Shown here: positions 47,659 to 59,369 of the stretch, in pieces
Layout: each line of letters starts with the position of its first letter
Position numbering within the stretch: the stretch's first letter is position 1
Notes under the pieces: generated by a model
What the model was told of the DNA's origin: nothing
Databases searched by the model: none
Seen by the model: only the letters and a program-made list of their open reading frames with translations
Made by a program: the position numbers and the translations under genes
Assembly (NCBI GenBank): GCA_003049465.1
Contig: PYSS01000026.1
Location: forward strand, 253,984 to 317,983
Source: Magnaporthiopsis rhizophila
Lineage: Eukaryota > Ascomycota > Sordariomycetes > Magnaporthales > Magnaporthaceae
Reading direction: 5' to 3'
Length of the DNA stretch: 64,000 bases

Positions 47659-50600
47659 TTATATGCTAGCGCGGCTCCCGACCTGATCCACCAGGGCAAA
47701 AGCGACGCCATCCATAGCAGGTAAGCCAAAGCCTGACCCTGCTACCCCACGTTTATACAGCGCCAGCCACACCGCGTCCGCGTTGACGGCCTCGAGCGCC
47801 TCGCGAACCCGGGCGTTCTTCTCCATCTCGTCGCCCAGGAGCTCGAGGACCTGGTCGAACACGTCGTCGTCCAGCCTTACATGCGACGCCAAGCCCACGA
47901 GCAGCTCCACCGCCGCCTCCCACACCAGCGCCGCCTGCGCGAACCGACCCAGCCCGCCCGACCCCGACGCGGACGCGGCATGCTTCCTGCTCTCGATAGC
48001 GCTGCTGCTACTACCCGGCAGATGAGGCAGTAGCACAATATCGGTAACAGTGGTAGCTAGATTGAGGTAGCCGACGCCGGCTTTGCTTGCCCCTCTGCTT
48101 TTACCACCGCTGCTGCCTGTCCCCCTGGCTGTAGCCTGAGCCTCAATCTTGACCTTCCGGCACCATGGCCCCAGATTTCCCCACCACTCCGTTTTGACCC
48201 TAGAGGCCAGGAAGTCGCCGGCACCCGCCGCAACCGCCGCTGTCGCTCTGCATGCCGCCGCGACGACATATGGCTCTGCATCGCGCAGCCGTGTGATGAG
48301 AACGGGCCATAGTGAGTTGATAAGTGGCAGGAACGAGTCTTCGTCCGCCGCCATTGCTGGAGATGCAGTAATGAGCAGGTCTAGAAGAGACTTGCGCAGT
48401 GTCGGCGACGGGGACGTTAGGTAGTGCTGCGTCAGAGTTGCCACCTTTGTGAGCAGCGCGTAGGTCGGCGTCGGTGGTGGTTTGGCCTTCTCGACGTCCT
48501 GTCCGCCGTCGGATTCCCCATCTGCTCCATCACCGTCTAGTTCCTCCTGTTTCTTTTTGAACAGCTCTGCCGCCTCTGATTTCCAGGGCTCCTCTGAGTG
48601 TCCCCTTATGATCTCTTCCACGTCGTTCTCTTCCTCTAGCCTGCGCCTGCGCTTTTGCTCCCGCCTCTCGAGAATGTCCGATCCAATGTCGCTCATGGTA
48701 ATGGTCGGCCGTGACCTCTTCCTATGGTCGACTGCCGCGGTCTTATTCGACTCCAATAGCAAAACGTCGGACTTGACTCCTTGATTGACGACCTCCGAGA
48801 GGACGGAAAAGAGTCTTTCAACAAAGGCGGGGTAGCCATGGTAGTTGTCAAGCGCCGCGAATATGGAGGCAACTACGTCGTCGAGGAAGGGAATCAGCCT
48901 CGGTCCTGTCAGCCGAATCATCATCCTCAGGACCTGGGTCGATGCGGGTGTGATGTCGAACGTGTTGAGTCTCAGAGAAACCGAGTTGACCATGTAGTCG
49001 GCGTTGTCGACGATGAGCTCTGACACGCTTTGATAGCCACACGATGAGGCCAGGCCATTCAGCGTTGCAACCGCTCGGGCTCGCAGCTGCGGCACCTGGG
49101 AGCCAAGGAACGTTGCCGTCGGGTACAGCACGTCAATGAGCTCAGGACGGAAAGACTTGCCCGAGCGAGATGCAGCAAACGAGGTCACCTCCAGGGCAGT
49201 GGCCTCCAATCTCCAGTCGACCTCGTTGCTGTCGGAATGGGAAACCAAGACTGAGACGGAGAAGGAGTACAGCTCATGAAAAACCTCTTCTAGCCCATCT
49301 GTCGCGTCGACCGCGGAAAAGTCAATGAAGGCGTCGAGGTCAGAGTTGTTGGATAGAGCGGCTTTGAGAAGCTCAAAAGATAGCCAATATTGCGCGATTT
49401 GGTCGATTCCCTCCGAATCCCGTGCGGAATCAAGCATGCCAGCCGCTAGCTGCGCCTGCTGTGATGGGGATCCGATGCTAGTGACCAGCTCGAGCAGCGC
49501 CTCGCGCGTCGTCTTTTGGCTGCCGTGAGATAGCATTGCCGGCTTGATTGTCAGAGCTTGTGTGTCTTGCTTTGCCATAGCCATGAGACCTGTGGCGTCG
49601 TCTTCGGCTATGTCGACTTCGCTCATGGCGTCTTTATGGCTTGTAGCTGCGGTGAGCGCAACGACACTATCTCTCAGAGCCGACGAGAGTCCGTCATGAA
49701 GCGTTGATGACTCGATCTGCATTGTCTTGGCTAGTCGGTAGCCCTTGGATAGCGATCGGATAGATTGCTGCTTCACAGACTCGTCGCTCGCTTGCATTAC
49801 TCTAGGCAAGCTCGTGATCCAGTTGTAGACAACAGTTTTGGTGGTGTCCCGGAGCTCGGGGTATATCATGGCAAGGTCCTGTAGCGTGGTATTAATCTCC
49901 AGGGTATCGGGAACCACCGAGTTTTGGGAGGCCCCAGGGAAGCCAAACTGGGTTTGAGCCTCATGGTCCTCCTTCCACGTTATGATCGCGCTCTCGACGA
50001 GGAACACGGCGCAGTCGGCCAACGAGCTATGACACTCGTCCAGGAGAGAAAGACAGAGTTTCTCGGTTGCGCTTCTCACGTCTTCGGACTCGTGAGAGCG
50101 CAACTTCAGCACCAAGGCAAGCGCCAGTTTGATTTGGGAGACCGATGCCTTGAGCCAAGAGGCGCTGAGTATCTTTGGAGGCTCATCCTTGGTCTGGGTA
50201 TCTTCGACCTTGGTCTGAGCGCCTCTCGAACCCTCGAGTTGTTTCAAAGCATCTCGGTTGTTGATGTCACCCAAGAGCTTCGTGAGGACTCCTCTCAGGA
50301 CGTTAAGCCCACGGATCAGAATGCGTCGCTGGGTCTTCATTGAGGATGGCGGCGATAGCAGCTTGGAGAGGGCAGTCACGGCTCCAGGGAGGAAGGAGGC
50401 AAGGGCAGCCCGGTCCTTCATTGTCATGAAGAGAGCCCCAAGCGCGTCCAGAGCGGCGAGTTGGATTTCGACGGCTGTGCCTTCAGTGACACCCTCTAAG
50501 ATTACAGTTACGCCATGGGCGAGGCTTGGGGGCCCAGTGGCATCAACCAGCGACTCGGAGACTGAAGAGGACAGACAAGCGGCCCTGATCAGGATGGCGA

Positions 50601-51130
50601 GGGTCCTGTAGCTCTCCAGGACTGTCTCCTCAGGCGGCGGCGGGCCCTTTTCCTTGCCGGGAACGCCGGCGATCAGGAAGGTGAGCAGTATGAGGAGCTG
50701 CTGGGCCATCTCGGTGGTTATGGCGGAGCGCCAGCCGTGCCGGACAAGCATTCCAAGGCACCTGATGCAGTTTTCAAGGACACGGGCCGCATACTTTTCC
50801 TTGTCCTTGAATACGTAGGACAGCGGGAAGAAGACATATTCGGCGATGTTGGGGTCCAAGGCCGCAACATTGTGCCTGATCTGGTCCGACAGGATGCCGC
50901 AAAGTTGATCCGTCAGCTGGACCAGACGACCAGAGCTGCCAGCGGCGACGAGCTGGTCAGGCGGGCGTAGGACCAGTCTGCTGATCTCAACGCAGCATGG
51001 TTTGAGCTGGGCCGGCTGTTAGTGGCATCTTCGTGAGTCGCAGAGGTGAGGCGGGGCTAGGGACTGGTACCTTGGCGAACAGCCCGTTTTTGGTGGTCGA
51101 GGCGTTGCGGAACATGGCAGGTGGCTGCAT
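47659..51130 (-). CDS. TTI1: Tti1, subunit of the TTT (Tel2-Tti1-Tti2) complex
   Basis: 1138 residues in two exons, 51130-51071 (20 codons) and 51015-47659, split by a 55-nt GTACCA...CAG intron. The protein is made of HEAT-like helices throughout. Family marks are the early VEISRLVLRPPDQLV, then ALDPNIAEYVFFPLSYVFKDKEKY and CIRCLGMLVRHGWRS, typical of Tti1 N-termini, and a charged linker (RKRSRPTITMSDIGSDI, then an Arg/Glu-rich stretch) before the C-terminal helices. The TTT complex is a co-chaperone, working with Hsp90 and R2TP, that stabilises PIKK kinases such as TOR, ATM/Tel1 and ATR/Mec1. An internal ATG at 51115 is an alternative start. Divergent from the SidJ-like gene by 477 bp. Confidence 0.88.
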
Positions 51131-51607
51131 GGTTACAAACTCAAGCGACAGATCACAGCTGCCCTGCTGGCCTCGCTTTTTACGTCCTCATAATGACAAG
51201 ATCTGCGCTAGTCTAAGGAGAGTTTGAGGCAGACTCGCGGGTGTGTGATGACGATGAACTGTTTCGATGAGATAAGGGTGAGTTCCAAGACAATCAACGT
51301 CCGGTGCAAATTGGTTCATTCGATTGAATTATCAGATATCAACTGATCAGGTCGATGGTAGCATGTGCCACCTATTCCCAGTGTGGGCCTCCGCCTGTGA
51401 TATCCACTAACATCGCCAAGCTGGTACATTTTGGCGCCCATTATAGGTGGTCTTTTGGCCACCAGCAGGGTAAACTCCACCCCTCCCTGGGCGTCAATCT
51501 TAGTGATCAATTTGCTATAATTCTCAGACCAGCAAGGTCTCAACAGCCCCAACTGACTGTTGGCACATTCCCAGCATTCAACTATTCCTCTTTTTAATAC
51601 AGCAAAC
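51131..51607. promoter_or_regulatory. Divergent promoter region, TTI1 / SidJ-like
   Basis: 477 bp between opposed start codons; both promoters lie here. No specific element is convincing. Confidence 0.5.
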
Positions 51608-52600
51608 ATGCCACCAGAGCCTTTCCCAGTCCTTGTCCACCCCTTCCCGGGCCCGACGCCTCGATCCTGCGCATACGAGGCGGGGTCGCCAACGTCACGC
51701 AGCGCCCTCGTCTTCATCGGCGGCCTCGGCGACGGGCCGCACACGGTTCCCTACGTGCGCACCCTCGCCAGCCGCCTGCAGTCTGAGCCGGCGCTGAGCT
51801 ACTCGCTGTTCGAGGTGCGCCTGTCCAGCGCCTTTGGCGGGTTCGGGTACCGGCGCCTGGCCGACGATGTCGCGGACCTGGCCGCCCTCGTGCGCCACCT
51901 CCGCGGCGCCCTCGGCAGGGACCGCGTCGTCCTGCTGGGCCACTCCACGGGCTGCCAGGACTGCATGGAGTACACCGACTACGCCAAGCACGGCGCCGAG
52001 CCGGTCGACGGCTTCATCCTCCAGGGGCCGGTTTCGGACCGGGAGGCGTTCGGGCCGCTGGTGCCCAAGGAGGAGCTCGAGGCGGGTGTCGCCAAGGCTG
52101 CAGAGCTCGTCGGGTCAGGGCGTGGAGACACCATCATGCCCAGGGACAAGCTCTCTGAGATGTTCGACACTCCCATCACGGCCTACCGTTACCATTCTCT
52201 GCTCGTGCCAGGGTGAGTAAGTTCCGTTCCAGTGAAGCCCGCTCGGCTCATGCCAAGACGCGGGCACAGCGCGCCCGTCCGGTGCCGAACTAACCCAAGA
52301 GCGCCCGGCGCAAGTGGCGACGACGACTTCTTCTCGTCGGATCTCCCTGACGACAAGGTTGCGTCCTTCTGGAGCAAGTTCCAGAAGCCGGTGCTGGTGC
52401 TGGCCTCCGGCGAGGACGAGCACGTGCCCAAATCGATCGACGTAGCCAAGCTCCTCGCCCGATGGACCTCCCTTGCGCCAGATGGCATCGTCAGTGATCT
52501 TTCGGGTCTCATCCCGGGAGCTAGCCACACCGTCAAGAGTCCAGAGTCACGGGAATGGATGGCCGACAGAGTCGTTCGATTTCTCTCCAGTCTCAAGTGA
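51608..52600 (+). CDS. SidJ-like DUF1749 alpha/beta hydrolase
   Basis: 301 residues in two exons, 51608-52212 and 52300-52600; the intron has a GTGAGT donor and a CTAAC branch site, and its acceptor AAG restores phase through a Gly codon. The DUF1749 family is an alpha/beta hydrolase: FIGGLGDGP near residue 37 forms the oxyanion region, GHSTG at 111-115 is the nucleophile elbow (Ser113), followed by CQDCMEY; the late LASGEDEHVP supplies the acid and GASHTV the catalytic His. The characterised member is Aspergillus fumigatus SidJ, which hydrolyses fusarinine-type siderophores inside the cell after iron uptake. No siderophore synthetase or transporter lies in this window, so that substrate is inferred from family only. 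Confidence 0.85.
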
Positions 52601-52772
52601 GCTAGACAGTCACGACATGTGGGCTCTTTGTTCGTGAGCACGCGTCTGAGCTTTCACCCCCACTGCCTCTTGGGACACGCACGCTACCCCCCACTACTAC
52701 ATAAACTCTGCAACCTCTCAAAACTTCATCAAGTGGTGACGGTAGCTACCTACCTATGCAAGCACAGATCAC

Positions 52773-53869
52773 CTATTCGCTCTTTTTCAGTCCGTTGCGG
52801 TCGATGGAGAGAGTAGCCGGGTTCACCCTGTCCGCCACGTCCAAGGCCTTGCAAATCTTGCGGACGGAGCTGAAGATGAAGCCTTGTCATAGTAGCTCGA
52901 TGTCAGCCCAAGAATCAAATCATTGGACGACCTAAAGAGGGCTCCAGCGGAGAATCTCACTTACCGGCTGGAATCACGGCCCAGGGCAGGTTCGTGCCCA
53001 CATAATAAACCCAAAAGTAAAGGAACTCGGGCCTGCTATGCGCGATGCCCTTGGAAACAAGATCGACGGTGCTGGTGCCGTAGTACAGGGTGACACCATA
53101 GATATGTGCCATTGAAAGAAGTAGCTGCAGCGGGTAGCGCATGTTCTTGCCCGTCACGATGCAGTAAACGGTCGCCACGGACAGCGGACCCCAGCAAACC
53201 TGAGAGATGAGTGAGTGCGTGTGTAAGCAAAAGAAAGCAGAAAGGGCTAGCGCAGGAAGAACTCGACATATACCACAGAGATGGCCTCGATAGTCCAGAC
53301 GAAAGTGTCAGAGGTCAGGTAGCGAGAGTCGCTGAGCGAGTACTCCTTCCATAACTGTGCGAGGAGGCTCTGGGAGCCGGCAAGGGTTGCGGCGTTGAGG
53401 AAAAAGTAGGCTGCGCGACACAAACGAGCAACTTGGTCAGAATCATTGCCCCTTTCCGGCGAGGATACATGGATACGGTGCCAAAACAGGGAGAGAATGC
53501 ATGCAGGAGAGAAGGAGGTTGCGATATGGAGCAAAAACTTGCATTCAAAGAAGAGATGTATATATCCGTCTGTGGAAAGATCCCCGAGTGTTAGCTGGAC
53601 CGGTATTGGCTACCAGCCAGGGAGGCCGTAGGACGAGGCAGCGCCTAGAGCATACTCAGAGAAAACCAAGACACGGCCAGCAAATCCGCCGGCCGGAGCC
53701 GCGGGTTGAGTTGCCTCGAGAGTGCGACAGAGGACAGCATCACGGCGCCCACCCTGAGCGAGAACTTGACCAGGATCGTCGAAAGGGGCGCCTCGTTTGC
53801 GGCGTAGCCGGCGATGACGGCGTCCGTGGGGAAGTAGGGGTGGCTGCCTAGCCCTTGCGGTGAAGCCAT
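52773..53869 (-). CDS. Emopamil-binding-protein-like sterol isomerase (EXPERA)
   Basis: 240 residues in five exons: 53869-53656, 53569-53543 (27 nt), 53410-53274, 53199-52965 and 52882-52773. The tiny second exon encodes GYIHLFFE, and its donor is GC (GCAAGT), the only choice that keeps frame. Four or five membrane helices make an EXPERA domain. The residues known to be catalytic in mammalian EBP are all here at nearly the same positions: His76, Glu80, Glu122, and Asn196-x2-Trp199 (193/196 in human). EBP moves the sterol double bond from C8 to C7. Most fungi use the unrelated Erg2 for that step, so this protein may act on another sterol or be redundant. It converges with the SidJ-like gene, 172 bp apart. 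Confidence 0.85.
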
Positions 53870-54377
53870 TTTGTGCTTTGGTCGGAAGCAGTCTGGGTAA
53901 GATGATGAATTGGGTCGTCGGTCCACTCTCCAGCATTCAACTACGCGATCAATCAGAGTCAGGTAGGCGGTTATGATCAGGGCGATCTTCGCATTTAGTA
54001 GAAAATCTCGGTGAGGTTCTCGTATGGCATCGGACTCGGTCAGCCGCCTCCATCGTACCAGGCCGAACTGGGGAAAGTCGCACTGTGCTCTATACCAATT
54101 TGGGCGGCAGCCAATACATTGAATTTAAAGCAGCGCAAAGTTCAACATGGGTTGATCGCAGGTTTCGGAGGGCAGACTTTTGGTTGGGTTCGAAATTAGG
54201 AGGAATAGAAATCGTAAAATATAGTTTCCAAAATGAGGTACAATTAATAGAGAGCTTCGGAATCGTGAAATCTAGGCTTGAGATCGCCCTCTGCGCTCCG
54301 CCACGCCATCCGCTGGCATTTGCATGATATCTACAGGGACTAACAGAATGCAACTATCTTGCCGCCGCTCTCACCCT
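53870..54377. other. Intergenic, AT-richer patch
   Basis: 508 bp between the EBP-like start and the CWC15 stop. About 54110-54260 is clearly more A/T-rich than its surroundings. No gene seen; it must contain the EBP-like promoter. Confidence 0.5.
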
Positions 54378-55400
54378 CTACCTGACATATCTGCTCATAA
54401 ATCTCTTGTGGAAATCAGAACGAAGGAGATCCTGATAGAGAAGCAGCCGTTAGTAAACAAGGAGCGCACACTTAGGGGATACGGAAAACAACGACATATT
54501 TCTTAGGCGTCAGGGTACTCACATTGATGAATTCTTTCTTCTTCCCCTTCTCCTCAGTACCACGCGCCTGGTTCTTGAACACCACGTCGTCGTCCCACCT
54601 GCGCTTGATGTTGAAGTCCGGTTTGTTCAGCAGCGGGTTGCCGCGGGCAATGTCGCGCTCCCGCTCCTCCGCCTCGGCGGCCGCCCTCTCGCGCTCTTCC
54701 TTCTCCCGCTTCTCTGCCTTCTCGCGCTTGATCTTCTCCAGTTCCCGCTGCAGCAACGCGTCCTCATCGTCCGAGTCGTCGCTGTCGTCATCGCTAGCAT
54801 CGTCCGAGTCGTCTTCATCCGAGCCGTCGTCTGAGTCGTCGCGGTCTAGGTCTCTCGACTCTTCTAATATCCGCCGGCGCTTCGCCTCCGGATCCTCATC
54901 ATCGTCGGCGATGCGTCGTTTCGTTTGGGCCGCAGCTTCGTCGGACCCAGACCCGCCGTCGCCGTCACCACCGTCAGGTTTGCTGCCGGGAATGGGGCTT
55001 CGGCGAGAGGAAGACGCGGCGGCGGATGCGCTCGAGCCGCCGTTCAGTTTCGCAAAGTGGGCGGCCTCAGCGGCGAGCAGCTCCGCGCGCAGGTCGACGG
55101 CGCCCTCCCAGTCATCGGCTGCTCCGCCTTGACCACGCTTTCTAGAAGATCCATTTTGATTAATTTTCTTCCGACTTTATCTATCGTTTGACTAGGGGAA
55201 GAGGGCGAGTGGCAATGCGCACCGGTACTTCAGCGTGGTATGCGCCGGAAGCAGGCGTTGGTGGTATGCCGGGCCTCGCAGGGCATCTTTGCCTCGTGCC
55301 TAGTCGTCAATGGGACAGTTAGTTTTGGAAGCGGCGCGCTGGAGAAGTCCGCAATAAGAACACGTACGGGATCGAACGTGGGCCTGTGGGCTGTAGTCAT
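54378..55400 (-). CDS. CWC15: Pre-mRNA splicing factor Cwc15/Cwf15
   Basis: 260 residues in four exons: 55400-55368, 55299-55223, 55141-54523 and 54431-54378, with all phases closing. Both ends carry the family's signature, which makes the model firm: the N-terminus MTTAHRPTFDPARGKD...AYHQRLLPAHTTLKYR and the last exon DLLRSDFHKRFMSRYVR. Between them are an Ala/Ser-rich region, an acidic Asp/Ser run, an Arg/Glu/Lys coil, and NPLLNKPDFNIKRRWDDDVVFKNQA, also conserved. Cwc15 is part of the Prp19/NineTeen-associated spliceosome, entering at activation. The first and last exons are tiny (33 and 54 nt). Divergent from RRP45. Confidence 0.96.
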
Positions 55401-55823
55401 CTTGTCGGCTTGGTTTTGCTGCAGATAATCGGAAAATGATGGTAGGGAGACGCTGGTTGATTGCTGCTTGCGGCTTCAACTGCGACCGGGACGCGGTCGC
55501 GAGTCGTGATGTCGGCGGCAGGGTCCGTCGTTTGCAGGTGTCTGTGACCCACCGCCTGGGCAGAAAATGTTCCTGAGCCGGGGGTTGAGCCAATGGCGGC
55601 GTCTACCCCCACCAAACTAAGGCGCAGGTAGCTCCACAATCGGCCGCCTGCTCAGACCAACCAGGAAAAAAAAAAAAAAAAAAGCAGGACCGCCTACTAG
55701 GAGATTTGCAATCGTGCCGTCGAATAAAAATGAGAGGGGTCTCGTGAAGTCGAGACAGAGAGACGCGCGGATTCGTATTGAGCAGCAGGAGCACAGCAGG
55801 AGCGGCCGGGGTGCAACGACGTC
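55401..55823. promoter_or_regulatory. Divergent promoter region, CWC15 / RRP45
   Basis: 423 bp between two outward-facing RNA-processing genes. Contains an A-run of about 20 near 55664, a likely nucleosome-free tract. The sequence ACGACGTCATG spans the RRP45 start codon. Confidence 0.55.
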
Positions 55824-56851
55824 ATGCCCCGAGAAGCCGAGCCGTCGCTCAACGAGAAGGCCTTTGTGCTCCAGGCGCTGCAGCAGAACCTCCGCCTCGA
55901 CGGCCGCGAGGTGGACCAGTACCGACCGATTAAGCTAAACTTTGGCGACGAGTATGGCGTGGTGGATATCGAGCTGGGCAAGACAAGGTGATTGCTTTCC
56001 ACTTGCTGCCGGCCGTCCCCGCGCGTCCTCCACCGCCTCGAGGCGCAAAAAAAAGGGGGAAGGCTTTGCTGACAGATTCCTGGGACGGGGCGGCTTCGCA
56101 CAGAATCCTCGCCAAGACCTCGGCCGAGGTGACAGTCCCCTACGCGGACCGACCCTTCGATGGCATCTTCAACATCGTCACGGAGCTGAGCCCGATGGCG
56201 TCGCCCGCCTTCGAGGTGAACCGCCCGACCGAGGCCGAGGTGCTGCTGTCGCGCCTGCTCGAGAAGACGGTCCGGAGGTCCGGGGCGCTCGATACCGAGT
56301 CCCTCTGTCTCATCGCGGGCCAAAAGTGCTGGTCCGTCCGCGTCGACCTGCACGTCCTCTCCCACGACGGCAACCTGGTCGACGCCTCGTGCCTCGCTGT
56401 CGTCACCGCCCTGCGCCACTTCCGGAAGCCCGACACGTCCATCGAAGGCGAGGCGTTGACCGTCTACACCCCCGCCGAGCGCGAACCCGTGCCGCTGAGC
56501 TGGCTACACTCGCCGTTCTGCATCACATTTAGCTTCTTTGGCGAGTCCGTGCAGTCGGCCGGCGGCGACGACGACCCGGGCGACCTCTTCGCCGTGGACG
56601 CCAACTGGCTCGAGGAGCAGGTGCGCGTGGGCCACTGCACCATCAGCCTGAACCGCCACGGGGAGATCTGCCAGATCTCCAAGCTGGGAGGCGCCGCCGT
56701 CGATGCGGTTGCGTTGCTGCAGTGCAACGCGATCGCCTTGGCCAAGGCCAAGGACCTGTCCAAGCTGGTGGACGACAGGCTAGCCGAGGACGCAAAGAAG
56801 AGAGACAAGGGAGGTCTACTGGCGGAGCTCTCGGCGGAAAACGCCAGGTGA
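55824..56851 (+). CDS. RRP45: Exosome subunit Rrp45
   Basis: 303 residues in two exons, 55824-55987 and 56104-56851; yeast Rrp45 has 305. RNase PH-fold ring subunit of the RNA exosome, in nucleus and cytoplasm. Visible blocks are LRLDGREVDQYRPIKLNFG at the start, ELGKTRILAKTSAEV across the splice junction, and VRVDLHVLSHDGNLVDASCLAVVTAL. In eukaryotes these subunits lost phosphorolytic activity and serve as structure. The last codons AACGCCAGGTGA contain a donor-like CAG/GTGAGG, so a further short exon is possible, but the length already fits. Converges with the Arl3-like gene. Confidence 0.94.
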
Positions 56852-57219
56852 GGCGGGCCCGGCGAATGTGGGAGAAGGACCAACAGACTACATAGAGTTG
56901 GCGCAGGGAAGAAAATACGGAATACAATGATACCCAGAAAACATTCTACTGTATTTTTCTTTTCCGAGGTCATTTGAACATGGTCTCTCGTGGCCACCCA
57001 CCATATGTGGTTGGTTGTGGCAGAACCTGCCGAAGACATTCGGTCGTGGCGGGTCTATATCCTGAGATCCCACGTTCTTGGTCTAGAAATCTGCACTCTA
57101 AAGCAAAATAGTAAACCAATCGCTCCCGCACGAGCGGAGGAAGAAACCGACTAACTAGGGATCACCGCTGATTGTCTGGGCGGGCCGGCAAGAAAAGCAA
57201 AGAGCCGCTGCCAACAAGG
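56852..57219. other. Convergent intergenic region
   Basis: 368 bp between opposed stop codons of RRP45 and the Arl3-like gene. Nothing beyond expected 3' UTRs is seen. Confidence 0.6.
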
Positions 57220-58228
57220 CTACCTCATGACGGGCGGCCTGGACTCCTTGTTCCACTTGACGCGGGAACGCAGCCACTCGACAGCCTCGCGCACGCCCGT
57301 GCCCGTCAGGGCCGAGACGGGCAGGACCCTCGAGTCGCGGATGCTGTGCGACTTCTCGCCCTCAAAGACGCGCTTGACCAGTCCCTCCTTGATACGCACC
57401 ACTTCGACGCAGTCCTCGCGGTCCTGCTTGTTGGCCAGTATCAGCAGCGGCACCCCCTCCGTGTCCTCGCTCTGCAGCACGTCTTCGAGCACCAGCCGGC
57501 ACTCTTCCAATCTGCCCGGAACATCCGCCGCTGCCGCCGCTGCTGCTGCCCCCGCCACGTCGGCGGCCGTGGCGCCCCCGCCGCTTGCCTTGCTGCCGCC
57601 GCCGCTGTTGCCCGCCAAGAAGACGGCCGAGCTCGCCCTCCTCCGACCCGTGGGCGGGGGCGCGGGCTCCCCGCCGTCGTTAGACGCGGCGGCGGCGGCA
57701 GCGGTCACGTCGTCGTCGTCCTCCCGCTTCTTCCCCGCACCGCCGTCGTCATCGTCGTCGGCGCGCGGCTCGAGGATGCCGTCGCCAATGTCTGTGCTGT
57801 CGATGATGAAGACGATGGCGTGGCAGCTCGTGTAGTAGCTCTGCCACAGCTTGCGCAGGCTGTGCTGCCCACCCACGTCCCAGATCTTCATGTACATGTC
57901 GGGCAGCGTGATGGTGGACACGTTCTGCCCGACCGTCGGCACCGTCTTGAGCCTCGGCTCGGGCGCGTCCGGGTGGAAGAGCGCCTTGACCTGCTCGTGG
58001 AACGTCGTCTTGCCCGCGTTGTCGAGGCCGAGGAGGATGACGGAGTATTCTGTACGACGGTGCATGTCAGCCAGCAGATCTATGGTTGATACGCAAGAAA
58101 AAGTCTTCGCAAGAAAAAAAGAAAATAAAAAAAAATAAAAAAAATAAAAACTGGGATGTACGCCGGATACAAGACACACCCTCCTTGCTCGTCGCGAGCA
58201 TGTATAGCCCTTTGGCGAGATGGTACAT
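57220..58228 (-). CDS. ARL3: Arl3/ARFRP1-type small GTPase with a large insert
   Basis: 292 residues in two exons, 58228-58180 and 58049-57220. Exon 1 gives the amphipathic N-terminus MYHLAKGLYMLATSKE, as in yeast Arl3, which is N-acetylated rather than myristoylated. GTP-binding motifs are all intact: P-loop GLDNAGKT 24-31, switch Thr55 in VPTVGQN, DVGGQ 74-78, NKQD 223-226, and SAL near the end. Normal members have about 200 residues. Here about 90 extra residues (about 105-193), rich in Asp, Ala, Gly and Ser with an RRRASS patch, split the loop after DSTD from the next helix. The frame is open through it and no splice pair is obvious. Arl3 recruits Arl1 and golgins at the trans-Golgi. Confidence 0.88.
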
Positions 58229-59369
58229 GGCGGGCGGGCGGGCGGGCGGCGGATGGCGCCGTGGGAAAAACGGTCCCCGAATGTTAACAAGGTGCTCGCG
58301 TTCCTCCGTGGCTCATGACGGTCGGTCGGTCCTCACGAGCTTCGGTCGGCTGGTCGCGCCGCGCATGGAATCGCAGATGATGTCGTCACCGGCGCGCTAA
58401 CAAGATAGGAGAGTGCGGGCGGGGGTTTGGGTGTGCCCGTCGTCGGCAGTGAGTCTGCGCCGATGGTGCCGAATTCAATGGCACCAGGCAGGGGTACCAG
58501 AAGGCTGCGTCTGACACGCGCGGAATCGAAGCTGCACCTGCCAGCACGCCCCTGACGATCCATCAGCGGGGTTTTGACAGCGCCAAACGTCACGTCACCT
58601 ATGCCGCAGCCTCCGTCGAGCTCACAGCACAAGATTGTATCACTTTCATCAGCAGACCGTCGCAGATTATACACAACGCGTAGATGGTGGAAATTATGTT
58701 TCGTCTATAGGCGGCGACCTCGACAGGTTGACCGCTCGACTACCTGTACTTGGACCTCATCATCTCATACCTAGCTTAGCTGCCTCGTCTAATTGCCCAA
58801 CACGCGGCCGTAAGCCAACAACAACAGAAAGAAAAAGAAAAAAGAAAAATACACCCAGATCGTTCCCATCGCCCCAAAACGCCGGTTCAGTCGCTCGTAT
58901 CTTTGGCCCGCTGGTTTCCTTCTTTTTCCTTAGTTTCTTATGGTATGTTATTTCCTCCTCTTTTTGGTGAGTAAACCCGGAGAATACCAGAAATCTACCC
59001 GGCGTGCCCAACAAGTGGCTTGGACCAGAGCCGCCAGGCCATCCATCCCAAGTGATTCCGCCCATCCGCAGCTGCAAACCAACCAATGCATGGTCAAGTC
59101 TATGCCAAAAAAGTATGATTAAAAGGCAAGAGGGGGACAAAAACTGATATACACGAAGGAGGAAAAGAAGACAATGCGAGGGGCAGGACGGACAAAGGGA
59201 ATAATACCTAATGCAGCATGGGATCGAGGCCCTACAGAGCGTGCACAAGTTGGGAGAGAGGAACCAAGCGAATATTGCTGGGGTTTCTCACTTGATGTCG
59301 ACCCGCGCAAGAGATGACGCCAGATACCAAGTAGATGAGCCCGAAACTCTGGCGAGAGAGTGTGGACTC
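58229..59369. other. Intergenic
   Basis: 1.1 kb between the Arl3-like start and the VRG4 stop. No gene supported. Contains an inferred promoter for the Arl3-like gene and A-rich tracts near 58825-58850. Confidence 0.5.
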
